NCBI GenBank assembly: GCA_012934845.2
Contig: WNNJ02003253.1
Coordinates: 1 to 64,000 of the forward strand
Length of the DNA: 64,000 nucleotides
From: Pomphorhynchus laevis
Lineage: Eukaryota; Acanthocephala; Palaeacanthocephala; Echinorhynchida; Pomphorhynchidae
Reading direction: 5' to 3'
Both the position numbers and the translations under genes were made by a program. Shown piece by piece: positions 1-10,623 of this stretch. How positions within the stretch are numbered: the first letter of the stretch is position 1; every line of letters begins with the position of its first letter. The notes beneath the pieces were generated by a model. The model searched no databases and was not told the origin of the DNA. It saw only the letters and a program-made list of their open reading frames with translations.

Positions 1-74
<74 letters not shown>
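1..74. repeat. (TA)n microsatellite
   Basis: A near-perfect TA dinucleotide run opens the window. It is simple sequence without coding content and its left end lies outside the window. Confidence 0.97.
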
Positions 75-78
<4 letters not shown>

Positions 79-154
79 AAGTATTTAACAATCAAGACAA
101 TTTTTAGCTAGTATTATAGCTATATATATACAATCTAAAATACATACAACAATA

Positions 155-222
155 CTACGATCTTCTTACAACGATCAATACAACGATCTAAACGACGATC
201 TTACAACGATCTATACAACGTT
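155..222. repeat. short degenerate tandem repeat (ACAACGATC core)
   Basis: Five or six imperfect copies of a roughly 12-bp unit with core ACAACGATC lie just upstream of the first LINE ORF. They could be host simple sequence or part of the 5' UTR of LINE A, since tandem repeats are common in LINE leaders. The sequence alone does not decide. Confidence 0.6.
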
Positions 223-321
223 TTAAAGAGATATCATACATTCCAGATTACTGTGGGATAAAGAATTCTTTTGTTATAACTACTTACAAGCTACGTATTG
301 AAATTCAGTATTAAATAGTCA

Positions 322-1514
322 ATGGGACGTCCTAAAAAGTCTAGCTCAAAGAAGATGGAGTATGATTCTGATTCTTCCTACACCCAGCTGGAAGTTGGAT
401 GTGACATTGATGATTGTGATGTTTGGACAGTACTGAAGGTTAAATCGTCCAGCATGTCTAAGTATCGGAGTGGCAAATTCATCTGCGGCTTCTGCTGTGC
501 CTTGACCCACCTTAAAGAATCTCACCCAGTTGTATATCCAGGATTATCGGAGTATGTTGTACCTGGTAATGATGTTGCAACCATGACAATTTCCCCGGAC
601 GCCAACCCTAGATCTGATAAACGTGACCATGATAGACTTGTATTACCTGTAGCAAGAGGAGATAATGCTCATATTTCAACGAATCCGTGTACTTTATGCG
701 AGTGTAATATTTCTAGTTACCCGGTATCCGATCAGTCGAACTTGAATAGGACATCCCATACTCACGCAAGAATTTTCTCGCCACATAGTTCCAACCGCTT
801 TGTTAGACAAAACGGTAACCCTGAGCTTGGATTGGAATCTATCACTATTGCAATTGGACCTTGTGTTACTAGCACGATCTATCCAAGTCCAACAACACGA
901 TCTACAAGCGCTGATGCAGCAACTTACCTAAACAAGTCTACGACTTCTGTCTCCCCGTTAAGTAGAGTCTCTCCTGCGGCAAGTTATCCGGTGCAGACAC
1001 CTGACCGGCCCGCACGTTCGAATAACATAAGGGGGACGAGATCTAACCTAAACAGATTAAGATGTGTAATTTTCGCTAATATCAACGAGTCCAAGTCCGT
1101 CATTTCTCAAAACCGTGTGAATGACGACGTTCTTTCAGTGAGAAATATCTTGTTTAGTATTTTTCTAGATGGAGAGGAACATTTAGCAGAATCCTTGGAG
1201 GTATTGGCCCTTCATAGAATAGGTAAAAAGTATTATAATGGTAGAAATATACGGCTTCGATTGGTTTGTGCTTCAAATGTCAAGCTAATATCATCCTTAG
1301 TAGAGCTTATAGACTGACGGGTAATTCTGTGCGAATATATAAGGATCTATCGGTTGAAGAGCGCGAACAACTATCTCTCGCTAAAAAAGAACTAAACGAC
1401 AGGCGTCAACAAGGTGAAAATGATCTCTGTATCCGAAATTTTCAGGTGGTCCGACGACGTCCATTTGTACGTTGGGAGAAGTTAATCCTAAATACTCACG
1501 GTGTAGCGTCTTAG
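322..1514 (+). pseudogene. LINE A ORF1 (PHD-like, RRM-like gag)
   Basis: The first 331 codons (322-1317) begin with a basic stretch, then a cysteine/tryptophan module (CDIDDCDVWT then FICGFCCAL, about residues 28-62) resembling the degenerate PHD-type finger seen in many CR1 ORF1 proteins. A Ser/Thr-rich linker follows, then an RRM-like C-terminal part. Homology jumps to another frame near 1,280-1,290 (a one-base loss in an A run fits), continuing as ANIILSRAYRLTG then VEEREQLSLAKKEL to a stop at 1514. The protein is expected to bind element RNA. A related but more decayed ORF1 lies at 30.25-31.4 kb on the minus strand. Confidence 0.75.
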
Positions 1515-2959
1515 GTGACTTAATTTCATTCCATGGTGTCCTACATAAGACTTCAAAGAATAGTAGTAGACATCCCCTGAAAATTGCATGTTCTAACGTT
1601 CGCAGCTTAGTTTCGAAGTTTGATGAGTTTAGTTGTTATTTGTCTCACAGCAATATGTCGATTTTTGCAATTATTGAAACTTGGCTACACAGTGGAATTA
1701 GTGATGCTTGTGTTGCCATCCTAGGCTTCTCATTATTTAAAACATACCGACATGATAAATGTAGAAGTGGTGGAGTTGCCTTTTACGTCGCTAACAGAAT
1801 TATCGTAAAGAACTCCATGTCATATTGCGTCGAACGAATGGAGTTACTTTCTTTAATGATAGAATCAGGTGAAATCACCATGACCATTTGTGTATGCTAT
1901 CGTGATCCACGCTCATCTTGCTTATCACCAAGTTTAATTAAGTATCTTACTGATCTCACAAAGTCGTCAAATTGTATCCTTCTTGGAGACTTCAATATTC
2001 CTAATATAACAGGGAATACCCCATTCGAATGTCATCAGGGTGGATGCCATTTGGATACCGAATTATGGAACTTTCTCGTTGATAATCTATCTCTTATACA
2101 ACACGTAACTCAAACAACCAGATTTATGGGACATAGTTCTTCCTTGCTAAAGTTAGTTTTTAGTAAATCTCTACTAGATGTCCATGAAATTCAATATGAT
2201 CCTCCCATAGGTCTTAGTGGCCATCTTGTCATTAAGTTTACTTCTAGTGCTCTTGTAAATGTCTCTTCTGCCGAAACTAAACATCTGAAACGAAACTGGT
2301 ACAAAGTGGATATTGACTTATTACGTACGCTCTCAATTAGAACAGGTCTTCACAATTGTGACATTACCCATGTCCGTGATTGGGATACGTTATCAGCTTC
2401 CCTCAAATATATCACAGACTGCGTCGCTCCATTGAAACCCTTACAAAACCTTGCTAAACGCAAGCCTGCTTGGTTTGACGATGAGTTAGTGGGACTTTTA
2501 AGAAAACGGAATAAACTCTTTAAATCATCTCTGAATAATCAGGCACTTCGGTTAGAATATCTACAGTATTGTCGTCGCTTCAACTACATGAAATTGTTGA
2601 AGAGGCAAAAGCGCGAAGCGAAAATCCTGGAATTATATAAAGTTTCTTTCAAGCCGTTCTGGAGCTATGTAAATAAAAGTAGAAAAGTTATTCCATCAAT
2701 TTCCTTTTTGACTCATGACGGTAAGATTGCGAGAGATCCTGATGAAGTTGTGAGTATGTTTGCAGAGGCCTTTGATGTTATTTGTCCCACTCCAATTACA
2801 GATTTTCGTCCAGCGCAAATTCCTGAGACATTCGTCTCCCATATGCCATTAATTTCTCCAGCAGAGGTATCACGGGAATTGTGTAAATTATCTTGTTACA
2901 CGTCAGCTGGGCCGGACGACATTCATCTTTTTATTCTTCAAAACTCAATGACCTGCTAG
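1472..2959 (+). pseudogene. LINE A ORF2, apurinic endonuclease and start of RT
   Basis: A 495-residue open stretch overlapping the end of ORF1 by 43 nt. The endonuclease carries the expected order of motifs: NVRSL near residue 44, IIETWL, GGVAFYV, VCYRDPR, LLGDFNIPN (about residues 171-179) and GLSGHLVIKF, where the usual SDH motif reads SGH. A linker with AKRKPAWFDDEL precedes the RT fingers, which reach SAGPDDIHLFILQNS before the frame stops. RT homology goes on in other frames to about 3,105 (EDPANYRPLSLTSV), where the B1 insertion begins. The EN nicks DNA to prime reverse transcription in such elements. Confidence 0.8.
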
Positions 2960-3105
2960 CATTCCCATTATCAGAGATGTTTAACATGTCTCTATGTACA
3001 TCATACATCCCTGATCAGTGAAAGCGATCTTACATTACTCCTATATACAAAAAAGGAACAGAGAAGATCCGGCCAATTATCGTCCTCTTAGTCTCACAAG
3101 CGTTA

Positions 3106-4965
3106 AAAAAAGATTTATTTTAACGTGGCAAATGCGTGCCAGCGCACGCTTACATGACCACAACAAAACAAGACTGTGAATCAGGTGTCGAGAAGGTGTG
3201 AACGGAGGAGGTGTTTGAATGTGATAAAGGAGGGAGCGCGGCGGACGTCGAGAGGGAGTTGATTCCAGGCGAGTGAGGCGGCGACGAGGAAGGATCGGAG
3301 ACCGTAGTTGTTGGAGTAATTAGGAACGTGGAGTAAGAGGGTATGACAGGAACGAAGCGATAGCGAGGTGGAGCGAGTATCGTCTAAGAAAGGAAGGTTG
3401 ATGAACGATGGGGAGCCGACAGCGATGAGACGAAAGGTAACGAGAAGAAGGCGGAGTTTGATGCGGATGTGGATGGTGGGCCAGGAGAGTTGGGCAAAAT
3501 ATGTGGATGTGTGGTCGAAGCGACAGAGACGAAAGAGCACTCGAACGGCGGTGTTGATTATTCGTTGTAGGGGTAGGATGATGGATTTTGGAGAATTGGC
3601 GAAAAGGCTAAGGCAATAATCGATTTTAGGGAAAAGAAACGATGAAAGAAGAGACATACAAGAACGGAAGTCGATAAGGGGCGGATACGGCGGATATCAC
3701 GGAGAATTAAGTTAGATGAGCGGACCTTGTCACGGACGAAGGGTTTAAGGGAAAGGTGATCATCGAAATGGAAGCCTAAGAAAGTGAGATTATGGACTAT
3801 GAGGATGATTGATGAGGCAAAATATACAGTGGGAGGAGATATGTTTGGTTTACGGGGGAGGATCCACATTATTTTGGACTTTTCGGGGTTTATAACGAGA
3901 TGGAGATTGGAGAGACGTTTGTAGATAGAAGAAAGACAGTTGGAGGCAGAAATGCCGATATCGTGTATGCGATGTGCGGGTGCATGAGCATAGATTAGAA
4001 TGTCATCGGCGTATTGCATGACGTTAAAATAGTAAGGTTTGATAAACGGAGCTAGATCGCCAAGCAGAAGAGAGAAAAGCAGGGGAACCTTGTGTGACCC
4101 CGCAAAAAAAGGGATGGGAGGGGAGGATGATGAATTAGAACAGACACGAAAGGAACGGTCGGATAGATATGAGGCGAACCATGCTACGGAGGAGGAAGAA
4201 AAGCCGTAATCATAACGAAGGCGAGAAAGGATGACAGAGTGGTCGACAATGTCGAATGCGTAGGAGAGGTCGAGGGAGATAAGAACACTATATAGAGCCT
4301 TGTCTCGAGAAATGAGTAAGTCGTTGTACACTTTTATGCATGCGATTTCTGTCGAGTGATTAGAGCGAAAAGCGGATTGGAAAGGAAGGTACAGATTGGA
4401 TGAGCAGAGATAAGCGTTGATTTGTATTAAGATGAGGCGTTCTAAGAGCTTTGAAAGAGTAGGGAGTAGTACAATTGGGCGATAGCTAGAAGGAAGGTAG
4501 GGGTCGAGCGATTGTTTCTTAAGGAGGGGACGAACGATTGCGGATTTCCAGTGTGAAGGGAAGATACGACTGCGGATGGACGAGTTAAACAAGGTTGTGA
4601 GAAATGGGGATATCGATGAGCATATAGATTTTAATATGTGAGTAGGCAGGGGATCGGCAGGTGAGGTTTTGTTGGGCAAGGACATGAGGACAGATGATAC
4701 TTCTGTAGGTGAGACAGGGAGAAGATGAAAGAGTTCCGGAAGGATGAGATTAAACTGGGCAGAGTGGGATAGGATGGAGACCGGGGTGTGAGAGAGCAAC
4801 GTGGATACTTTAGTCTGGAGAAATGACGAATAATCATTGGCATTGATGTTGCACGGCGAAGAAGAGCGAGCAAGGATTGAGTTAAAAGTATGCCAGAGAG
4901 TCTTAGAGTTGAATGAAGTGATGATTTTATGCTGCCAGAAGGAGTTAACCTTGCCAGAAGGAGTT
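3106..4965 (-). mobile_element. CR1/L2-like LINE, family B1, 5'-truncated, nested in A
   Basis: A minus-strand LINE copy inside the RT of element A. The 3' end is near 3,106 with tail AATAAATC-like sequence and a GCGTGC/GCACGC hairpin at 3134-3149; the truncated 5' end is near 4,965, where family-A RT resumes. A short direct repeat GCCAGAAGGAGTT occurs twice at the 5' junction (about 4,933-4,965), possibly a junction scar. Related copies: 6.3-8.6, 37.4-38.9, 39.4-39.65 and 57.3-58.9 kb. Confidence 0.85.
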
Positions 4966-5000
4966 TTCAAATTCCTTGAAAGGTTCGTGCATAAATACAT
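3181..5000 (-). pseudogene. LINE B1 reverse transcriptase
   Basis: Two overlapping open stretches on the minus strand (3558-5000 and 3181-3657) together cover the RT and its C-terminal domain, so at least one frame change separates them. Visible motifs: SLDLSYAFDIVDHSVI (motif A), YADDILIYAH (motif C), PEKSKIMWI, FLGFHFDD, and the family-typical C-terminal YGLRSFLVAASLAWNQLP. The motif-B region usually read as SGVPQGSVLGP is altered to AGSHKVPLLFSLL, pointing to a local frame slip that the compensated frame bridges. No endonuclease is left because of the 5' truncation. First residues up to about 4,965 belong to B1; the rest of the open frame reads into element A. Confidence 0.8.
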
Positions 5001-5724
5001 AACTTCTCATATGGATAGATTTAAACTTCTGCATCCTTCTCAACATGGATTTCGCACTGGTTGATCATGCCTCAGTAATTTAATTATGGCATGTGAAAAT
5101 TGGGCAGATGTAGTAGCGGATGGGTGTGGGGTCGATGTAATTTTTATCGATTTTAGCCGGGCGTTTGATCGAATACCACATGATCCTCTGCTAGTAGTTT
5201 TGGCTAAATACGGTATCGATCCCCATGTAGTTAGTTGGATTAGTTCGTTCTTGAAGGGTCGGTCATATCAAGTGAGGCTAGGCAGTAGTGTTTCTTCACA
5301 ACGTCATGTTTTTCCCGGAGTGCATCATGGTACGGTTCTCGGCCCTTTACTGTTCAACATTTTCCTTCATGATCTGGTATTCAGACTGAGATGCAAAATC
5401 CTAGTATTTGCGGATGACCTCAAGTTATGGCGGTGCATTCAATCGTATCATGACTGTTTTCTGCTCCAGGAAGATTTAGATAATATTGTTAGGTGGAGTA
5501 ATGAGACAGGACTGATGTTAAATATATCAAAGTGCTGCCACATGCACTTAGGACATAAGAAATTTTGTTTCAGATATAAATTAGGTGCCAAGCCAATTAC
5601 GAGGTGCAATGCACAAAGATTTGAGAATACTTGTTCACAAGTTATTAAAGACTCGTCCAAACACGAACAGAATCATCCAAACAACCAGGAAACTAAGCTA
5701 TGTTGTCCAGAGGTGTTTTTGTAA
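5000..5724 (+). pseudogene. LINE A reverse transcriptase palm
   Basis: After the B1 insertion, family A resumes with KFLERFVHKYITSHMDRF and LLHPSQHGFRTG, a stop, then a 212-residue open stretch from 5086. RT motifs are clear: FIDFSRAFDRIPHDPL (motif A), GVHHGTVLGPLLFNIF (motif B, with HHG where PQG is usual) and LVFADDLKLW (motif C). The altered motif B and an in-frame stop near 5,062 show that the copy is dead. Frame is lost again after CNAQRFEN near 5,620. Confidence 0.8.
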
Positions 5725-5732
5725 CCCATCGG

Positions 5733-6300
5733 CTTCCTGTCCTTAAATAATATAAATTCACTTATTCGTCCTATTATTGAATATTGTATCCATGCAGTAT
5801 TTGCATGTACACGTAGTGAGATGAATGAGCATAAAAATGTCCTTCGTAGGTTGACGAGATCGTGCCATTCTCTCAGGAAATTGTCTTATAAGGACCGCTT
5901 GCGCAATATAGGAGTTCCTTCAGTCCGTACTAGTATAGTATGTCTTGATATTTTGTTTTAGGGATATGTTATTCGAGCGTGACGGATTCCCGGTCGACTG
6001 TATTCAGCAAAGCCAGCGAACTACTAAACGAGGTCACTTTCTTACTGTGAAGACTCTCTTTCAAGGCAAACTCGGAAGACTATATCGCCTTTCTCATCGA
6101 GCGGTGAGGCTTTGGAAAAAACTTCCAGAGAATATCATCAACATATCAAATAGAGTGTATTTCAAGAAAACGCTAATTACATGGCTTTGTACAGATTCTA
6201 ATTTCAATATCCTGTATCCGGATTAAGATTTTGCTGACATAAAATTGGTTTTACCGTAAGCAGACAAAACAGCTGCATGGCCATAGTCTTGTATGTTATA
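5733..6300 (+). pseudogene. LINE A RT C-terminal domain and 3' UTR
   Basis: Broken frames carry LIRPIIEYCIHAVFACT and LRRLTRSCHSLRKLSYKDRL, then (5945-6226) GKLGRLYRLSHRAVRLWKKL and NRVYFKKTLITWL, the usual CR1 order of C-terminal RT motifs. The stop at 6224-6226 matches a natural ORF2 end. A short 3' UTR follows. No TSD could be paired. Confidence 0.7.
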
Positions 6301-6463
6301 ATAACAATTATACGTTGTTCTGTCAGAGTCTTTCTTCGTTTTCTCAAACTTGATCACAATTCTATCTCCAATCATCGTGCTCCTTACTACAATCTTTGAT
6401 GCTCACTTCTCTCTTCTACGCGATAAATGCCATATTTTTTTGACAAAACAAGATCACATCATC

Positions 6464-6471
6464 GTCTGATC
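6464..6471. repeat. 8-bp target duplication, left (GTCTGATC)
   Basis: GTCTGATC directly precedes the MITE and matches GTATGATC at 6787-6794 in seven of eight bases, the 8-bp duplication length of hAT transposases. Confidence 0.6.
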
Positions 6472-6786
6472 CAGAGGTGACCAACACTTTTCGATGAAGC
6501 GCCAATTTCTCTTACAAAGAATATCAAATGCACCATTTTTTTGTTGTAAGAACTTACACATTTTTCAAATATTTGCCCTTTTCAATCAAAAATGTTGAAA
6601 AATATAACTTTGGTTTCGTTAATAAGTAAAGTGTTCAAACTTACTTTTGGAAATAATCGTAAAATAACTAAAAAATTTTATTAACAACTTTATAAAAACC
6701 CCCGTCTTTATTAAAAAGATAATGCGCCATCATACATCGTCCAATGTGCCACATGTGGCGCATACGCCATGAGTTGGCCACCTAGG
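6472..6786. mobile_element. hAT-type MITE, 315 bp
   Basis: A small non-autonomous DNA element. Its left end CAGAGGTGACCAAC and the inverted right end (CCTAGGTGGCCAAC on the opposite strand) form imperfect terminal inverted repeats, flanked by an 8-bp target duplication with one mismatch. It has no coding capacity. It lies inside an old family-B LINE copy and so inserted after it. Confidence 0.65.
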
Positions 6787-6794
6787 GTATGATC
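6787..6794. repeat. 8-bp target duplication, right (GTATGATC)
   Basis: Right partner of the duplication at 6464-6471. Confidence 0.6.
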
Positions 6795-8929
6795 AAAAAT
6801 ATACTCGGAGAACTTTAAATTCCCTATTGCTCGCACTCCGAATGTTCACTCTATCGATCCCCACGAGTTCTCTTATTTTCAGTAAAAAATCACTACGTCA
6901 TCTTCTCAATCATGTAAATCATCAATCATCGTCTTACACATCATGCAAATTTATTCGTGAGCTATTACATATTCTTCATGATTATTCTAGCAAAGTATCT
7001 AAGGTTCTACTCTCTATGCCCAATACATCTTCGCACGCCGACCCTATCCTTACTTATGCACTTAAATCTATTCATTCCATTATAACGCCCTTCCTTACCA
7101 CTATTTTCAATTGTTCTATTCGTAGCTGCATTATTTTTCAGCAAACTGAAAATAAGCCATAATACGTCCTCTTCTAAAGAAACCGTCTATCGATCCTTTA
7201 CTTACATCTCCATACCGCACGATTTCTCATCTTCGAACCTTATCTAAACTCGTTAAACGTCCTGTGTTACATCAAGTCAATATATACCTTGTTTCCTCGA
7301 ATTTATACCCCATTTCAATATGTCTTCCGTTCTAATCACTCTACTTAACTTGCTTGTCAAAAGTTTTCAGTGATCTACTAAGCCTGCAATATGAAACTAT
7401 GTAGTGTCGTAATCTCTCTTGGCATGTCTTCTGCTTTTGATATTATTGATCATTCTGTTCTACTATCTCGGCTTCATCACTACTATCATTTCTCAGTTCC
7501 TATTGTAGCTAGTTCTCATCTTATCTCTCCATACGCTCTTTTTGTGTTCACTCCAACTCCTCTTCATCTATATCTTCCATCTCGCATGGTGTTTCATAAG
7601 GCTCCGTTTTAGGCCTTTTCTTTTCTCCATTATTCTCGGCGACTTGTCTTATAACTCGTGACTATAATTTTAATCTGATATAGTATGCAGATGATATCAT
7701 TTTCTACTTTCATGCACATCATCTCTGTATCCACGATTTCGCTACTTCTACTAGAAATTGTCTTATGTCTATCTTTAACCATATTTCCTCTATTCGTTTT
7801 GCTCTTAATCCTGAAAAGTCCAAAATAATGTGGATCATCCCTCATCATCTCGAAATAACTCCACGCTTTTATATCTTAATTCGATCATTATCCCAATCGT
7901 TAACAATATGATTTTCTTAGGATTTTACTTCGACAATGTCCTTTCACTCAAACATTTTGTTCATGGCAAAGTTCGCACTTAATTCTTATTTCTTCGTGAT
8001 CTCCGTTGCATTCGTAGGCTGATCGACTTCCGCTATTGTCTCGTTATTATATCGTCTCTCCTATTTTCCAGAATTGATTATTTCCTTTGCTTATTTGATA
8101 ACTCTTTTCATTCTGTGATTTTAACTCTCAAACGTATCATACACTCTGCTTGTTTGCGGATTGTTACCTTTCGTCGTCGATTTTGTGAATCACTATCCTA
8201 CTTACATCTTGCTTATCTCATGATTCGCGTACTGCCCTCTTGGCTCTACGATAGAGTAATTCACTACTTCTCTACGTCTATCCGCACTCAACCAACTATG
8301 GCCTCCGTTTATTTATCGTCACAGCCCCACTTGACTGGAATTCTCCGCCAGCATTGTCCGTACTTTCTTAATGCTTCCACTCTTCAAACAACGTCTACGT
8401 TCCTGCACTATGTATCCTTCCTCTCAATAAATCAAGAAATCAATTCTCTCAAGATCTTATCCAACTTACAGTTCTATCATACATCTTCAAACTACTCAGC
8501 ATTCCCCTTCCCCGACGCTTTACCGCATTCAAATCATGTCCCTTATCTTCAATATACCGGCATCAATTTTATCAATTTTATATTACATTATATTTTTTGT
8601 GTGCATTTGGCAATAAATAAATTAATAAACTAAGTTCAATAATTGACAGTAACGGATCTATTTTTGAAAACGATATTTAAAATGTCAGTGACTTTTCTGG
8701 TCATTTTTTCGTACAACATGCTGTATTTTAAAAGGGTTAAACTTATGCATGTATTAACCGATGATGTGATTGGAGCACTAGCGATTGAAGATGTGCGATT
8801 AGAATTTACGTGCTTAAAGTATATACTACTTCATGGCCAGGTTTTTTCACCTGTATAACTAAAAATTAGTATAAATAATTTTTTATACTATACATGAGAT
8901 ATTTATTGCATCCATTCATCTCGGTGAAT

Positions 8930-9990
8930 TGCATGCCACAGAACAATTCAATTTGAATACCTGTATTTAAGAAACGTAATCGTTTATTTATTGGTAACTA
9001 TATGCAAGTCGGTTTAACATGTGTATGCTGCCGAGTACTTAAGGGATTAATTTGTAAGCACATAGCAAAGTTTCTTATTTCCAAACATTTGTTATGTGAT
9101 AACCAACATAGATTTTAAGGGCGTTCCACCCTAACTAATTTTCTGGTTTCTCTAAATAGTTGGGCCAGCTCAATTAGTCAAAAAGCCGATGTCGAAGTCA
9201 CATTGTTCGACTTTTACAAAGCTGTGTTGTTAATCATATATGTATAGCAAAATTGTGGGTACTAGAATAACAGACCGTTATAACAAGCTGGTAAGAAGCT
9301 TTTGCTTCAAAGATATTTTAAATCTAAGAGATCCCAATTTTTATGAAAATAATAAAATTTGGTTTAATAAGAACATAACCGTATGTTAAATGGTTAGCCT
9401 AAAATTAACACAATTTAAAAGTGGTCGCACGCAAATCATTTTCGTATGAATGTGGCCAAATGTTTGTAGATGAATCCATGGTTATAATAGTGCTCCAGGG
9501 TTTGACTATCAGTTCGATGGTATGCATATTGAGCTTCCTGAATTCGTTAAGGATCTAGCAATATCGATCTCGAATGATCTATCTACTAAGCGTCATACTG
9601 AATACGTGTGCCCTAAGGCTAATCGTATGATTGGAGTTTTATGTGGAACATTTAGTTTTTTTTCGATCGAAGGACATTTAAAATACACTAATATTGAAAA
9701 CGACATGTTCGACCAAAAGAGCGTTGCACGATCCACATCATCTTTTGAGGAATCTCTTACTTGTTCATTCGAGTAAAAATTTACGCGGAAATCCATTAGT
9801 TTTAAACCATCGGAAAAGGTTATTAAAAGAAAGCAGTGTAATTCAGCCAACGAATAATCAACTTGTGGAATTCGATACACTCCAAAAAATCAATATTTCC
9901 GAATATAAACTGATGAATGAAGGAAATCGTCTGAAGGCGCTGGACACTGCGACTAAATTTGATTTTTTGATTTATTTAACGTCTCACTTG
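8930..9990 (+). pseudogene. CR1-like LINE remnant C
   Basis: Decayed RT in several frames. At 9,030-9,220 it reads LKGLICKHIAKFLISKHLLC, then RSTLTNFLVSLNSWASSISQ and LFDFYKAV, the CR1 fingers-to-motif-A order. From 9,522 it reads FVKDLAISISNDLSTKRHTE and ANRMIGVLCGTFSFFS, the post-palm region. It ends near 9,990, about 200 bp downstream of the Wnt-like gene's stop and antisense to it. The palm centre is largely missing. Between B3 and this remnant, 8,630-8,930 holds only short open frames with no recognisable product. Confidence 0.7.
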
Positions 9991-10191
9991 TGATGCTACT
10001 TTTGAGTTTCGCTCAGTATGTTGTCTGTAATAATAAGCAATAACAGTATATAGAGTTTGATCCAGTGAACAACGTATATGGTCGAAAACACATATAATTC
10101 AAACTTATTAAGTAACATCAAATATAATCGAAAAAGTATACATCGTAAATAAAAAGAAATGTGCTTTACAAAATTGATTTTAAATAATCAA

Positions 10192-10623
10192 TTAAAAGTC
10201 ATTGTTAGAAGAGTCACATTGCTTAATACTACGCAGGCAAAGTCCACAGTGCATTGATTGAAAGAATCGAAATTTACAACGACATCTGTAGGAAACTCGA
10301 ACCGTTCGAATAGGCAAATCGCAGCACTCACAGGATGATCCATCTAAGCTACACTTCGGAGTACATTGATGTCGCGTTTTCCGCTTTGAGACTACAAGAG
10401 CTTGTTCAGCTAGTCTTGAAATGTTTTTCAATTGACTGAAACTATCCACGATTCGTATTGGCAGCTTGTTAACCTTATAGACAAGATGAACGAATGATGG
10501 TAATGTAGATTTGCTAAGACAATACCGACACCGTCTCGTTATTGAATATTTGTTGAAGCACGGACAGCTGCTGGACTGGGTATTATGGAAGTAACTATAT
10601 TTCTGCAGAATTCTATGCAGAAG
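10192..10623 (-). CDS. Wnt-like gene, terminal exon
   Basis: Begins after a TGTTTAG acceptor (AG at 10625-10624) and ends at a TAA, 143 residues. It contains FHNTQSSSCPCFNKYSITRR, CRYCLSKSTLPSFVHLVYKV, then the C-terminal cysteine domain QCTPKCSLDGSSCECC, YRCRCKFRFFQSMHCGLC and a final IKQC. Spacing C.CKF.......C..C equals the Wnt pattern exactly, but the WCC triplet reads FFQ. A possible AATAAA on the minus strand at 9976-9971 is the nearest poly(A) signal seen. Confidence 0.75.
   Translation of the reverse strand, partial: LLHRILQKYSYFHNTQSSSCPCFNKYSITRRCRYCLSKSTLPSFVHLVYKVNKLPIRIVDSFSQLKNISRLAEQALVVSKRKTRHQCTPKCSLDGSSCECCDLPIRTVRVSYRCRCKFRFFQSMHCGLCLRSIKQCDSSNNDF

Larger units (their letters stand above)
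300..6300 (+). mobile_element. CR1-like LINE, family A, split by family-B insertion
   Basis: A two-ORF non-LTR retrotransposon: ORF1 with a PHD-like cysteine motif (322-1514), ORF2 with apurinic endonuclease (1472-2959), reverse transcriptase (5000-5724) and RT C-terminus (5730-6226). The RT is interrupted near 3,105 by a minus-strand LINE (B1) and resumes near 4,970 with FERFVHKY-type CR1 sequence, so A is older than B1. The exact 5' and 3' ends are unsure; the 3' UTR seems to end near 6,300. Motif style (FSRAFDRIPHDPL, GTVLGPLLFNIFLHDL, FADDLKLW) places it in the CR1 group. Confidence 0.85.
6330..8625 (+). mobile_element. old family-B LINE copy (B3), heavily decayed
   Basis: Plus-strand relic of family B. 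Fragments in several frames still read as family-B RT: SAFDIIDHSVLLSRL near 7,430 (motif A), a decayed YADD region near 7,690, IVNNMIFLGFYFDN near 7,900, LIDFRYCLVIISSLLFSRIDYF near 8,030 and a C-terminal portion to 8,630. The 3' end near 8,600-8,625 keeps the GCATTTGGCAATAAATAAAT tail, but the hairpin stem is lost. It is interrupted at 6472-6786 by a MITE. Many stops and frame changes make it the oldest family-B copy here. Confidence 0.7.

Noticed and set aside
155-222. Possible CRISPR-like array
   Set aside because: Units are about 12 bp and abutting, without spacers, in an animal genome.
3368-3619. Plus-strand 83-residue basic frame
   Set aside because: Antisense shadow of the B1 RT; Arg-rich composition follows from the complementary strand.
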